From Leucaena leucocephala (lineage: Eukaryota; Streptophyta; Magnoliopsida; Fabales; Fabaceae): a DNA stretch of 64,000 nt. The stretch covers positions 22,887,568-22,951,567 of the forward strand of contig CM073542.1 of the NCBI GenBank assembly GCA_037074615.1, in the 5' to 3' direction. The notes under the pieces were generated by a model. It had not been told where the DNA came from. It saw only the letters and a list, made by a program, of their open reading frames with translations, and searched no databases. The position numbers were made by a program, and so were the translations under genes. Of this stretch, positions 1 through 12,813 are shown one piece after another; the first letter of the stretch is position 1; each line of letters opens with the position of its first letter.

Positions 1-75
1 TTAATGGAAATTTGAGTTTTGATCCCAAAGCCACTCAAATACCCTGGCCTAGAAGTAAGTATAGAAAGAACTTAC

Positions 76-3000
76 TTGATTTGGAACCATATAGACAGGC
101 ATTGATTGTCTTCTTGCAAGCTTTTGAACTTGCAGGTTAAGTCTCTTGGGGATGCTATCTTTCAAAGGTGTTAAAATATCGTTGTACTGCTTCTCGAGGG
201 CTTTCACGATTGCTCTTTCAATATTTGCCACAGCCTTCCAAAATGGAAAATCAAATTATTAGAACTTGGAAGAACTTTACCAGTTATACTCAAGGTGAAA
301 ACTGAAAATCACATTTCCTTTATGAAAGAAATAATGGGTAATATTGGAGGAAAATGGTGCCCAAACCCAAAAAAAAAAAAAAATTGAAACTAGAAATACA
401 ACTGTAGCAAAATAAGACAAAAGTTTGTTATATTCATATGCTTAGTGATGATATGATCTATGGATACCTAGACTAAATCAGATTATTCATGCGGAAGTCT
501 AATCACTTGGATTAAGATCAAATTCTTTCTGATACACAAGTTCCTAGAGGGAAGTGTAGAGTATAATTGAATCCTTATAGAGACAACAATAGAGATAAAG
601 AAAGATAGAGCATTCGAAAGAGAGAAAATTTAGAAAGAAAACATACTTCTATTTTACAAGGTGAGTTACAATGTAGAACTCTTGATGATCCTCAGGGAGT
701 GTCGAGGGATCCTTTTATAGAGAATTAGGGATATAAACAGACAATCGCACAATTATTTTACATGAGCTGGACATGAGCTAGAAAGATAAAAAGCAGCCTG
801 CACTAGAACATACTTTACTAGAGCTGACCATACTAGGACAGTTATTTTACAAACACTATAAAAAGCTGAGCACGTGGGAATCTTTTTATTAAGGCTGCTA
901 AGGAGCATGCGGGAATCTCCTTTCCACCTCACCATTTGTAGATAGACTCATGATCATCATCTGGTGAAAGGTTCGAGTAGTCTTCATTGCATGCATCACA
1001 TGGGTCAAGTGTTAGAATTGCTTCCAAGTCTTGTGAGACTGGTCTCCCCATGGGTCTTATGAGTGGGAAGCATCTTGAGAGGTTGACTGTGAGCTTTGAG
1101 AGAATAACTATAATGTGGTAGACGGCTGTGATGTGTGGGAGCTGAGATAAGATAAGGTAGCCGTACCGAATATCTGGTTTCGAGGTCTTTTGTACCATTT
1201 TTGGACATCTGAGGAGACGAAGACTTCATTAAGAATAGGACTAAGAGAGGCGCATGTTAATCCTGGATGCCCTTATGAACAATTATTTAGATTGCTTATA
1301 AAGAGTTTTAATTTTGTAAAAAGAACATCTTTGTAATTTGGCCAATGAGCTTGAGTCTACCACAGATAGGCTTGATTTGCAATATACATGTTGCTTGGTG
1401 ATCCATGTCGTAGGGTCTGTGTAATTCAAAGAAATTCTCAAAGTACTCCGCTTCATTAAACAACACTTTATATCTCAAAGTACTCTTGAGAATTTCTCTT
1501 TTGTATGACATTGAAGTCTCCAAGAAATTCTTGATAAAAAGTGCTTGAGAAATGATCCAGGATTAGCAGAGCGGAGTTGTAATCTTTGGTACTCACTATG
1601 TTGAGCAAACCATTCCTATAGATTCCCAGTCATTTGAGACAAATTCTGTGAGAATTTGTTCCACAATAAGATTTGGATTAGTCACGTGGGAATCTATTCG
1701 TGTACCAAATTCATGTAACCGGTCACGCCATTTTGAAGGCGGGATATCTTCAAAGGTAAACCAAGAGTTATGCTTATTGGGTTTAAATGGTGAAGATAAT
1801 GGGTTGGTCTTTTCAGTCCTGGTTCCTTCTTCTGTGCCTTCCTCATCAGAGGAGGGATCTTGAACAATCTGTCATTTGAAACACAAATTCTGTGAAAATA
1901 TGTTTCACAGTAAGATTTGGATTAGTCATGCGGGAATTTATCCATGCCCCAAATTCATGTAACCGGTCATGCCATTTTGAAGGCGAAACATCTTTAAAGG
2001 TAAACTAAGAGTTATGCATATTGGATTTAAATGGTGAGGATCGTGGGTTGGTATTTTCAGTCATAGTTCCGTCTTCTGTGCCTTCCTCATCAGAGGAGGG
2101 ATCTTGAACAATCAGATCATTCGTATTTGATGACTCAGTGGCTTGAGGATTTACTATGGCAATGATGGAGAGGTCTGCATAATAATGTTACTCACTAGAG
2201 AATTCAGAGATAGTGGAATCTTCCAATGTAGAAGATCCTTTAGGAGCAGAGGACTCCGAGTCTAATTGTTCAACTTCATTCTCATTAGTAGCACTGGAAA
2301 TTTCTTCTAATTCAATAGATTCATCCTCAGAGAGAGGTTTATATCTGTTTCTAGTAAGTGCTCCAATAGTGTTTGAAGTGCTTTTAGTACCTATAATATT
2401 TTTTTCTCTGTCATTGGTATGGGTACTTTTTGGGTTTTTAGAGGAGATTTGGGTGGTAAGTGGATTTTTGTGAAGGAAATGAAGGACGTCTAGATTCTAC
2501 TGATGGTCGGACGTAAGAAAAAGCAGGTCCTGTATAAGGAGAAAGTGGACTTGCTGAAGTGGTTTGGTGGCCTGTATAGGAAACTTGTTTCTTTTTAGAA
2601 CGCTTTTTGGGTAGATTGAGTTGTCTAGCTAAAGCTTATGTGGATCGGAAAACTTGACTATGATTAGTAGGAGTTGTGGATGGCGGAGAGTATGATGGGT
2701 AGGATGGAGTATACTAAGGAAAGTATGAAGTTTGAGGGTATATGATAGGAGATGGAGGAGGAAAAACTTGAGATCGAGGCATATCAGCCTCAATTTGCTT
2801 AATTTCTTCCTCGATCTTTGATAGCTTTTACTCATTTCTTTGGAATTTAGGTCCAAAGTATCTTTGGTCAATATATCTTCTAAGATCTGTGTCAAGCTGC
2901 TGAGCCTGTGAGGTGAGCCTCAAATACAACTTCTTGTCTTCTATCAAAATACTTACTTGGGATGTCAAGTCCTCAGTCTTAGAAGTAATGCTATCTAGCT

Positions 3001-6000
3001 GAGTCAATCCGATAGAGAAACTTATTTTGACTAACAACATTATCTATAAGTGTATGCCAGTTCAAAACTTGTTCTGCCGGTGTGTTTGGCTTATATCCCT
3101 GAGGGGTGACTTTGGTAGTTGTAACATATGGACGCCTGGTCCTCTTGGTATTTTCATTATTTTTTGGCTCAAGGGGTGGAAATTCTTCTTCATATGTGCC
3201 AGGATTTACCATGGCAATACAAGGTATGGATTGAGGCCGGATAGGCAAAGGAATAGTTGGAATAATAGGTTGGGCACATGAGGGTTGTACCTTCTGAGAG
3301 AACGCATAAGCCAAAAGGTTATCATGACCTAATTCCTTAAGGAGGTCATAAAGAGATAGTTAAGAGATTGGACTGTATCTTCCATAGACCAACTAACTCT
3401 ACATTTTAGCTTGTGATCATCATTATCATCTCTTTGGTTTCGCTGGTGATTAGAGCAAGCAAATGAGCTTTTCTTCTTTTTCTTCTTTGAGCTGAAATCA
3501 ATGAGCTCTTCATCGTTGAGAGATCCCAGAAGCCAGGGTACTTGCATTCATAGTCAGAGTCACATATAGTATAGTTAATGTCCCAAATAAAATGTCCATT
3601 GACATGTGAGACGAATATTGGCTTAGCACCCTCTGTGAACTCATGAACTGGAGGGTTCTCATTATTGGTATAGGCAAGAGAGATGGTTGCAATCCTTCTG
3701 ACTAAAGGATGAGAGAGACCTTTAGCTCCTAATCTCTAAGAAACAGTTCATACAGTGCCATTAGGCATCTTTAAAACTATTGGCGGTTGTGTAGTGTGGA
3801 CATTAGCTGGAGTGGAGTCAAATTCTCGCTCATAATTGGTAATCCAAGCGAGTTGGATGGTTTCTACTAACTCTTCACTTGGGATTTGTCTAGGAATATT
3901 GACAATAGTTGGGCCATGGTCTCTATCCGTAAATATAAGCAGAACATCTTGGGTCACAGTTGGGAACTAGAGATCCAAGGAATGATTATGGACTCTATAA
4001 ATTAGTTGATGCTATAGGGTGGTCATGATAGCTTCAGGGTCTTGGACCACACCAACAATTGGGACCTAGATTTTTTATCCTTTGTAAGAGGGTCTCATTA
4101 GAGAGCTTCATGTTAAAATTGGGGCCGACAGTGAGGACTATGCTCCCATTGCTAAGAATTGTGTCTAGAGCTCCAATAAGAGCATGCTAGTAGGATTTGA
4201 AAGTAGTATCTAACAAAGTAACTTTGGCAGAAATAGGAAGACCTTTTCTACCAGGGTCAACATAAGGATCACAGTTCTAAGATGGAGATGTGCATTATCT
4301 TGGGTTATGTAAGAGTTGATAAGAGATGTGCATACTGTTCATAAGATGTTGTAGGAAGACCACACTGGTCAAGCCTAAAACTTTGTACAATTTCTTTTAC
4401 AGGCGTAATAGTTATGATAATAAGGGTACATATATTTTTGAAAGTAGAACATTGTCAGTGATAGAGAGAATAAGTTTAGCCCATCTATATGGTGTCAAGT
4501 TTAGAACTTACACTTTCCAAATAAAGTGAATACTGAGGCCACCTGCTGATTACCACCTCATATAGAATGAGGTTGTCTCTGATTTTTTCATACATCTCCT
4601 CAGCAAATGGAGAAGTGGAATGGTTTGTGGTTACTCCAGACCATGGTACCTGTATCATTTATTTGCAACATATAAATACTGATTTCTAATAATGTTGTAT
4701 CATTTAAGAAACTTCATTTCTGTATGCCTTAAGTTTCCATAACTGCTTAATTGAGAATGATTACCTTTTCTGCTTTGCAAAGATCAAGTAAACTGAGTTG
4801 CATATCTTGAATCCAGACCAGGAGGTAGTTATGGAACAAATTTCTGGAGTCTACACCGCCCTGTGGGGAACTGAAGCAGGAAAACACATCATGTCAGACA
4901 AGATACCGTCCTTGCATGTAAAGGATCTAATGTTTTGTTGTTATTGGATGTCATAGTGCTAAGAGAGAAGTTCCATTCTCTTACCTTATATTCCATAACT
5001 CAAGATCCCGTTCAAAATCAGCAGTTGCAATTAGAAGTTCATTTACATGGGGCTTCGGACAAGATGGTGGCCAAGAAGATACGAAACTTCTAAGCCTGTT
5101 ACATAGCTCGGTGCTGTAAACAGATGCTGTGATGTTTGTCAGGTCAATTGAACTGAAATTTAAGTGATATGAGTTAGAAAAATGGATCGTGAAGAATGCA
5201 GATGTGAGATCATTGAACTGTGTCAATTTATCAAACAGAGCTCCTTTGCAAAACTTTGCCAAATACCTTGGGAATATATTCTGGCTGTGGATTTTCATAT
5301 CTGCCTGAATTTCATTGCTCATATAGACACACAGGTTTTTCATCTTTAAGTAAGCTGTAGAGATGGTAATGGAATCCGTAAGGTCAGTGTTGCTTGACAC
5401 AAATTCATCAGTCTCTGCCATGTATTTCCTGCACCTCTTCTTTGCTGCAGTCTAGGGAACAATTAAATTTTCATTTTAGACTTCGTTTTACTGGATTAAA
5501 AGGAAATAAGCTGCCAAACGCAAAAATGCTTCATAAGCCTCTCCTATTTGTATAAACATGAATATTTTTCTTTCTACCTCTTCAATTGATAATTTCTGAA
5601 CCCGACAAATTTTGGGCAATTACTGCTGTAATCTTCTGCTAAAAGAATCTTTTATATGAACTACAATTTCAATCTTTATAAAAAATATTTCCTCTAATAC
5701 AAAATATGAAGTTATTTATAGATTCTAAAGAATCAGAGGTTGAAAGTTGGCTGGGCAAGAAAATGCATGTTCCTGCATCTTATTGCAGGATAGGATGACA
5801 CATGCATTTATGATAATAAGGGCATGAATTACCTGCAGATAGTTTCTAAGAATAGTCTGGGCATCTATAGAAAGAATATCATGAAGAAGTGCGTAGACTT
5901 GAACAGCGGGAGCTAGTGCTGGTGCTGCTGAATTGATTGTTGGATCCGAATGATTGGTTAAGCCTGTTGGTGTGTTTTCATCTAATGATTTGTAGTTCTC

Positions 6001-9000
6001 AAAAACAGTACTGAGAAGGCTTTCAACTTGAGTTTCACAGTCTAAAAGCATATTTCTCTGCAAGAACAAACCAATAAATTTGTTAATACATTCCAAAAGG
6101 TAGTTAGGGACATAAAAAAGTACAAGGTATCATTTCTATAAAAATATAGTTGATGCTTAAAAAGGCTTAACAAATGAACATCAACCTTGTAATGTAATTG
6201 TGAAGCAGCACTTCTCCAAACATTTTCTACCTGAATTATACCTATTGACTAATGTCAATATCCTTCATCTTGCTTTTCTTCATGTGAAAGATCAATTAAA
6301 ATAGATATTGTCACCTTTGGAAGATGGGTGATATCTACAAAAAACTAAATAAAAACTCTTAACCCCACTTCTTTAATTTTTTAAAATTCAACTCAATTTT
6401 TTCTCCCCTCCCCTCCCCTCTAAATCCCTCATGCCAAACAACCCCTATAAGTTGTCGCAATTCATCGCCAGTGATAGGACAAATAGAAGGAGACTTGGAA
6501 ACCCTTATGAAGAAGTATGATACTTTAAGAATGGGTTATAATGACTTACACAAGTGTTAAAAAATGTTTTGATTAATGGATAAACTAAGGCTCTAAGGTC
6601 TCTTCAAAAGAGTTGTTGAAGCTTATGAGTAATAACAAGTGGTTACTCGTCATTCAAAATAAATTTACTGAAGTTTTCTTATAAAATATTTACTCAAGTT
6701 TTGGTTCATGTCGTGTATCTGGTTCACAAATGTTATATCTACTAAAATAGTCAAAAAAAAAAAAACAAATTATTTCACCAAAGAGAAAATATGCAAAATA
6801 GGTTACCTCTTGTCTGGTCAAACTCTTCTCAGTTCTGGCCTTTAATAGCGGCAAAAGTAACTCCCTCACAAGCTCTAGGCAATGCTTTGTTGGATTGGCC
6901 ACATTCATGACTAGCAGCAGATATCTACAAGATTGGAGGGACTAATTCAGTTATTGGAAAACAGAAAAGGCTAATTCAACTATTGGAACCTTCATGTCTC
7001 AAGGGTACCTCAACTTAGCATATGAGTCAGAAACCCCATAGTACTCTGCAAATGCATCCAACAACCACTTCCAAGGTCCATTTATCCTCAAGTTTCGGGA
7101 ATGGAATAGCTGGGCACGCATCGCACCCTCAAGCAATAGATCATAAGCTAAAGTTTCTACAACAGGACCACTCTGCATAAAAACATGAAAATATGAGATT
7201 ATTAAAGCCTAAATAGAACTTCCTATTTTGGTTTTTACTATTCAAATGCTGATATATTACTGTAAAACTGTGATAATTATTAAAATTCCAAAACTAGTTT
7301 TTTTATTAATCAAATTAGGGCAATTTTCCTCTTGAAATTGTCACTGACTACCGAACTATATATACTGGACAGGTACAAGTCTCTAGAGCTAATTCCCTGA
7401 GGTAAAACAAAGAATCATATAGTGTGATTTAACAACATACTTTGAATGTTATTGGATCAGGTTTCAGCCTTTAATAATGTCATTTGATTATATTCCATGT
7501 AAGATCAATGGTAAGTTGTTTAGCAATCTAATCATGATGATGTTACTGTTCTCAAGTCTCAATTACACGGTTGTCTACTTAAGGTAATTGAAAGGAAAAT
7601 ATTTAATAGACAAGATTTATATTAAGTTGATTTGGTTGGGAAAGAACCTTTATATGATTGTTCTCATCATTTGCCATTGTGCTACCGAGAGAGAGCTGAA
7701 TCTTCCCAACGCATTCGTTTTCAGCATGATAAATTGGCCACCACCGAATTCTCTCACTCTGCTCAAATGGTATATTGATCACACACACAGAAAATGAAGC
7801 AAGTATCACTAAGAGATACTAATATCTAAAGATAATGGGATAGTAGATCACACACTGGATTATCACTAAGAGATGAAATTGGGATCCTAGCATGACCATG
7901 GACCGCCTTTTTTGAATCTTGTATTTCTACAAGCAAAGCATCCCCCTGGCTCTCTGGGAAACTGAATTAGACATGAGTATAAGACCACTTAGGAGATTAT
8001 CAATAGAATACAATTCATTAGAGACTATCAACCATTAAACTTTATTTATACGTCAAGAATTCCATATTAGATAAAATAATTAGAAAATTACATGTTAAAT
8101 TACAGATCTTAATGAAGACTCAAAAAAGCATGATTTATCTGATAAATTCCAAATCATCATCAATTTCTTGTACTTTATATTGACTATTTAGGTTGTTTCA
8201 CAATACAGTTTTGGGTTATATAATATTCAATATCCTAGTTTTATTTCTTATATAGGTTGAGTATCCTAATCTTATTTGTAGTATAATTTTATCGATAATC
8301 TTTTTAATTTGGTTCAATTAAAGATTATGGGTGAAATTGCACTAAATTAAAAAGATTATGGGAAAAATTGTACTACAAATAAGATTAGGATATGATAAAT
8401 AAGATCAGGATATTAATTGCTATATAACCCTACAAATTTTTCAACAATTGTCTATGATAAGATGCATTTGTTAAACCTTCAGCTTCATTGACTTCTCCTT
8501 GCTTTACTAGTCAGGTATTATCCAATAACTAATAATTTGTGCAGTTGAAAGCGGAAAAAATACATAGGCAACTTACAAATCATGGTCCTCGCCACTTCCA
8601 GGGCGCAAGCAAACAGCAGAGCTTGCCTCTGATTCAGTTTCTTCTGTGGAACTCCTAAGTTGGATCAGACATGATAGTGGCTCTACAATAATGAGACATA
8701 TCAAGGTCAAGCTAATTCCGAACCATGAAATAAAGTAAAAGGAAATATAGAAATATTTTGCAGAAAATGAGAGAATATTGCTACATTTGCGAGTAGACAA
8801 AACAGACTTTAAGTGACATTTGCGAGTAGACAAAACAGACTTTAAGTTATTTTGTCACATGCACTAACCTTCTGATGCCAATGAGAATGGGACCAACTTC
8901 TTCGAATTTATGCCATTTTTCACAAGTGATGAAACATGTCGAACGTAGCCCACCCCTGCTTGCATGTAATTTGCTCCTCGTTGTGAAAATGTGTTTCGAA

Positions 9001-11668
9001 GCTTTCGCCTTGGTATAACCCGAAGTTTCCTCACTGAAATTTCTTAAAAAGCTTAGTGGTGTATTTCGTAACTTAAGCAGTTACCGTTTAACAGGACTTG
9101 AATAATCCTCATGTGTTTAAAGAGGGTCCAATTTTTAAGAGCAAGAACATAGTTACATAGATATTTTCTTTTAAAGTTAAAATGAAACAATAAATATGCC
9201 ATCTATGTGAACCTCAAGAACAAACAAAATTATTATGAAGTAGAGTTTCCATCATGGCATTACCTTCCACTCTTATTTTACCAACAACCTTCTTCACTTT
9301 CAAAGGGCATATTTGTTCTGAGTTCCTTGGATTGCTGGCTTCATGTTTTCTTAGACCTTGAGGTTGCAACAAGAACTCATGCAACCTATGGAGTCAAAGA
9401 ATTACAGAGAAACAGGTTGGAAATAACATAAAAAGCAAAGCGGAGTCTGAATATGTCGAATTCATATTAATTGCACAAGGAAGGGAACCTACCCAAAGGC
9501 ACTTCGAAGAGCCAAGCACTCATCTCGTAAGAACTCTGGTGCATCAGGGCAGCCTTTTGCCCATGCTTGTAGGCACAAACGTATACAAGCATCATAAGTG
9601 ATAAGGGTTTGCCAGGCATATTGGCTATTACAATTACTATGGAAAACATGCCATAAAAAATAGAGAGCATATCAGATTTTGAGTTTCAAAATAATAAAAA
9701 GAAACTAATCATATCTTGAACGCTAGCAAAGCATTTAGCTGAATTCAAATTCAGTTTCGTGAAAAGTGACAGCATTAGTTAAAGCATGTATTAATTAGTT
9801 ACATCAGAGCCCATACAACTCTTTATATTGATATCCGTATTATATTTTGCTCACTTTTTACTAATCTTTACCTAAATGCATAAAAGTATGTTGAAAATTT
9901 GCCTGCTATAATATTTTTGAGAAACAACCATTTGATTATTGTTAAATAAATAAAAGATTGACTCAGCACCTGGTATTGTAGTACGATAAATGAGTAGCTT
10001 GATTTTCATTATCTTCTGCAAAAACTTGGTCTAATCTGCACAAAACAAGATCACGAAGACACCAAATTTCGTTAGACGAAAGAAAAGGGGAATTTACAAA
10101 TGAAAGCTAAAAATCAATTAGAAGTTCCCAGAAAAAGATTGCAACAGAACAAACAACAGTATTACCTTTCACTGATTTCAGAGGCTCCTAGAGTCTTGGT
10201 CTTCCATTCATTTGAGCTCACACTTCTTCCATCATTATCTACTGACTCTCTTGATGGCCACGACCCATTTTGGGTTTGTTCATTTATAGTCTTGGTCTTC
10301 CACTCATGTGAACTTACACTTCTTACATCACAATCCACTGAATCTCTTCCATTAGGGGTATGGTCATTGATAACCAAACCTTCAGAATCTCTCTTCTGTG
10401 AAACATCAACATCGATGATTGGAGGGGCACTTGGAGTTCCCAATTCTGCAAGGTCATTATGGCTATTATTGGCATTCCTCAAGTGGACTTGCTTTAGAAG
10501 ATGACTGCCTCCAATTGGGGTCGAATTCTTTTGATTTTGAGCACATCTTTTATAACCCAATTGGCCGTCTGTAAATCTTCTCACACTACTACCTGGTACT
10601 TCGATCGTAAGATTCTCATTTGACAGTCCACTTTTCAGAATCCCATTGCATCCTTCTAGTTTAGGTTTAAGTTTAAGCCCTTTATAGCAAAATAATTCTT
10701 CCTCGTCATAGACCTGGGAAATTGGCTTCTCTAAGTAATCCAAGTTATTTGATACATCAACTTCTTCATCAGAGAAATTTTCATCCTCCCCGTCTGAAAC
10801 TGAATCGATGCTTTCCTCACTTTCGCCATCAATCAAGCCAGATGAAGTAGCAAAGGCATGGCAATGAGGTGTAAGCAAACCATAGTGGAACTTTAATGGA
10901 GGCAAAACAGGAGAATTCAGACCATTATCAACATATTTAAGTGGAGATTTTGGGAACCGTTCGCTTGCAATTTTCTCTGTTAAAGGAGATCGTATTCGAG
11001 GCTCTTCCGTTCCTACCTTTGTTCCCTGTAAACAGTAAAGAAAAGGAATTTAGTTAATGAGGCAAGATTCATCCATTTTACTTCAAAAGAAAGTCACCTC
11101 ACATCGTACAATGGAGATACTCTGACACTTGCTTTCAGAAGAATATATATTTTTGACGTGTTATCATATTTGGCTATGACCATTACGTTTGATTTGATTG
11201 AAGGATTCCAGTGCTTAGAAAAAGCATCAACATTTAGAAGATTCAATCAGAGATCCTTCAAAAGCTCGTAAAAGAATAAAATTACATGATTTAAAATTAA
11301 ACTAAAGCAGAAAAGCCACAGTTTGGTTTAAAAGAACAGAGTAACTCAAGTGATATAGGCATAAAATTACAAAAGGAATAAAGGTAAATTTGTTCTGAAG
11401 GCATTTAAACAACGGTTAGATGAGGTTATGATTCATTAAGCAGGTCCCTCTAGTATAAAGGAAAAGGGGAAAGTAATCACTCCAGTCCCTATTCAAAACA
11501 AAATCTCCAGTTCAAGAAAAACGCGTATTGGAAAGGAGGAAACACGGAGAGAAAAATGGAGAAGACGAGAAAATTGGAGAGAATCAGTGAGAATGGTGAA
11601 AAAAATAAAAAGCGAACCTGCTTAATCCATTTGATTGCGCTTTCGTCTAGACCTTCAGTGAACATCAT
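76..11668 (-). CDS. MUN/DUF810 (Munc13-like) protein, 3' end off the window
   Basis: Exons on the minus strand: 11668-11618, 11025-10166, 10035-9970, 9624-9493, 9385-9264, 9033-8869, 8682-8577, 7170-7009, 6924-6807, 6057-5833, 5451-4985, 4870-4765, 4649-4512, 234-76. They join in frame to 959 codons with GT-AG introns. The start MMFTEGLDESAIKW follows a short exon. Exon 2 is acidic and Ser-rich and looks disordered. The remainder carries segments typical of plant DUF810/MUN proteins: YAWQTLITYDACIRLCLQ, VGYVRHVSSLVK, KWLLDAFAEYYGVSDSY, KLTQFNDLTSAFFTI and LEKQYNDILTPLKDSIPKRL. From memory it is closest to Arabidopsis At4g11670. Family members such as PATROL1 act in tethering and exocytosis of membrane cargo, so a role in vesicle delivery is inferred. 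The 3' end (MHD2 side) lies left of base 1. The junction into the exon at 7170 needs acceptor ...GCAGAG to keep frame and is the least certain. A pararetrovirus remnant fills intron 4511-235. Confidence 0.88.
640..930 (-). promoter_or_regulatory. Pararetrovirus-type promoter and leader start
   Basis: On the minus strand a TATA element, CTCTATAAAAGGATCC, lies at about 722-707. It is followed by a C/T-rich start region and a leader without long open frames. About 150 bases upstream there is a CACGTG G-box-like hexamer near 870. A strong TATA box followed by an untranslated leader, located downstream of the last coding remnant, is the layout of caulimovirid genomic promoters. Activity is unknown. 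If active, it would transcribe toward the last exon of the MUN gene in the sense direction. Confidence 0.4.
1300..3310 (-). pseudogene. Coat/polyprotein-like remnant of the pararetrovirus
   Basis: A minus-strand open stretch at 3314-2991 has an NPGTYEEEFPPLE segment followed by a Pro/Thr-rich part and AEQVLNWHTLIDN. This resembles the region ahead of the coat domain in endogenous petuvirus-like polyproteins. Further along, an acidic Ser/Glu-rich stretch (about 2500-2100) leads to SKWHDRLHEFGAWI, which resembles the start of the caulimovirid coat core. That core start is present twice because of an internal duplication at 1631-2114. Stops and shifts are frequent. Neither a CCHC zinc knuckle nor a protease motif was confirmed. 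Subdomain names are inferred from order and resemblance only. Confidence 0.55.
1631..2114. repeat. Diverged tandem duplication, about 243 bp x 2
   Basis: Two adjacent copies (about 1631-1872 and 1873-2114) share long identical runs, for example CTTCCTCATCAGAGGAGGGA and AAATTCATGTAACCGGTCA. Scattered substitutions separate them. The duplication lies inside the coat-like part of the pararetrovirus remnant and repeats the coat-core start. The divergence suggests it is old. Confidence 0.85.
3740..4300 (-). pseudogene. Movement-protein-like remnant of the pararetrovirus
   Basis: Minus-strand translation shows LLDTTFKSY followed directly by a stop, then VLTVGPNFNMKLSNETLL. After further breaks there is an open stretch at 3957-3748 containing IPRQIPSEELVETIQ and a W-I-x-N-Y-E pattern. 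These match the order seen in movement proteins of petuvirus-like caulimovirids (an LDTRF-type segment, a PNF segment, then a basic IPR segment). At least one in-frame stop and frame changes interrupt it. It is therefore annotated as a decayed viral gene within the intron of the MUN gene, with no expected product. Confidence 0.6.
8190..8455. mobile_element. Fold-back (MITE-like) inverted repeat in a MUN-gene intron
   Basis: Arms at about 8261-8312 and 8342-8391 are near-perfect reverse complements; both contain CCTAATCTTATTTGTAGTA in one or other orientation. The symmetry continues outward imperfectly to TTTTGGGTTATATA (about 8208) and TATATAACCCTACAAA (about 8420-8437). The whole unit could form a long hairpin. 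No coding capacity is seen. It is consistent with a small non-autonomous DNA element, but no clear target duplication was found, so its superfamily is not assigned. Confidence 0.6.
8783..8848. repeat. 33-bp tandem repeat, two copies
   Basis: The unit beginning ACATTTGCGAGTAGACAAAA occurs twice, head to tail. It lies in the short intron just 3' of the exon ending at 8869 on the minus strand. It is non-coding in the model. Confidence 0.85.
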
Positions 11669-11832
11669 CTTGAAGATCTTTCTTGGATCGAAGAGGGCGA
11701 GATCACGAGAGAATCGAGCTGCTGAAAGGGAGAGAGGGTGTGAGTGAGTGAGCCGAACGGTACAGAAGAAGAAGCGCGTGGGTCGGTGCTCAGAAGCTGA
11801 GACAGAAACGCCTGGAGCGTATTCGAATGTCA

Positions 11833-12780
11833 ACGGCTAGTTAGACCTTTTTATTTCATATTCTGTTTTTCTTTGGACAACTTTTTATTGCAAATTCATG
11901 TACAGCTGTACACTATAAAATACTCCTACATCTATGATCATGGCTTTTAACTAATATCTCTCTTACTTTGTGTTAAATATATGGAAATGTCTAATTATAT
12001 ATTTTTTAAGTCGGTAAAGAATCAATTACCTGTTGAAAAAAAAGAATTAATTGCCTAATATTTTACTTTTCATTAAACAAAGAATTAATATGGAAAGATG
12101 ATTGCCGGCCAAAAAACATATGGAAGCATGATAAATCAATATCAAAATAATAAAAGGAGAAAAATAGCATATAATCCTAAAATATAAAATATGCGAACCG
12201 AAAAAAACCTTTCATAACGTATATTATTATATATTTTATATGTACTAAATATAAAATTTAATTTATGGTGTAATTTATATTATAAATTAAATTTTATATT
12301 TATAGTATGTTTTTATGATTTTGATAAGAGAAAAATAATAGTCCAGGGGAAGGCATTGGACCTGAATCATTACATTTTCTTATTAATTTCGAAAAAGAGG
12401 GAAACATATGTGACGTACATTACTTAAAACTTGAAATTTGTATTTTAATTTTTCACAAAATTTGATTTATAAGAATCTTTTACCCTCTATATTTCTAAAG
12501 TGATCTTAAATATATTAAAATTAAATCTTTTTAAGTCTTAAATTCAAATACTTATATTAGAAGTAATTATAAATAATAAGGGCATACTACATGGATACTA
12601 CAACTACAAGTATTTGCGCCATTAATAAGAAGCTCAAGGAACCCATGAACAGTGCGGGGATCGACAGTACAGTTAATTTAGACTCGGAAAGCCACGAACC
12701 AACATCACTACTATGAATCACAGTTTGTAGCCATACCATTTACAAGCCGTAACTCTCATTTAGTAATCTAATCTAAGACA
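11833..12780. other. AT-rich spacer between the MUN gene 5' end and the FPA-like gene 3' end
   Basis: The MUN gene start (11668) is preceded on its strand by a GC-richer stretch to about 11830 that is a likely 5' leader and promoter edge. From there to about 12600 the DNA is AT-rich, with no gene recognised. It includes a short inverted stretch around 12230-12300 (TATAAATT / AATTTATA pairs). Bases 12590-12813 probably contain the 3' UTR of the minus-strand FPA-like gene. Confidence 0.5.
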
Positions 12781-12813
12781 TAATAAAAGATGCCAAGATT
12801 CATCATTCTCTGT

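Larger units (their letters stand above)
430..4505 (-). mobile_element. Endogenous pararetrovirus (caulimovirid) remnant inside an intron
   Basis: The 4.28 kb intron between the last two visible exons of the MUN gene is filled by degenerate caulimovirid-like sequence in the same orientation as the gene. Reading along the minus strand, I see a movement-protein-like part (about 4300-3740), a linker and coat-like region (about 3700-1300), and then a promoter-like stretch (about 930-640). Several reading frames are interrupted by stops and shifts. No reverse transcriptase Y-x-DD motif or RNase H segment was seen, so the polymerase region seems to have been lost. The family call rests on pattern resemblance to petuvirus/florendovirus-type endogenous copies, and the exact subgroup is uncertain. 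Insertion ends were not defined to the base and no target-site duplication was recognised. It is not a functional virus as it stands. Confidence 0.72.

Noticed and set aside
10100..10504. Open plus-strand stretch of 134 codons
   Set aside because: It is antisense to exon 2 of the MUN gene, which has a consistent spliced frame and family resemblance further on.
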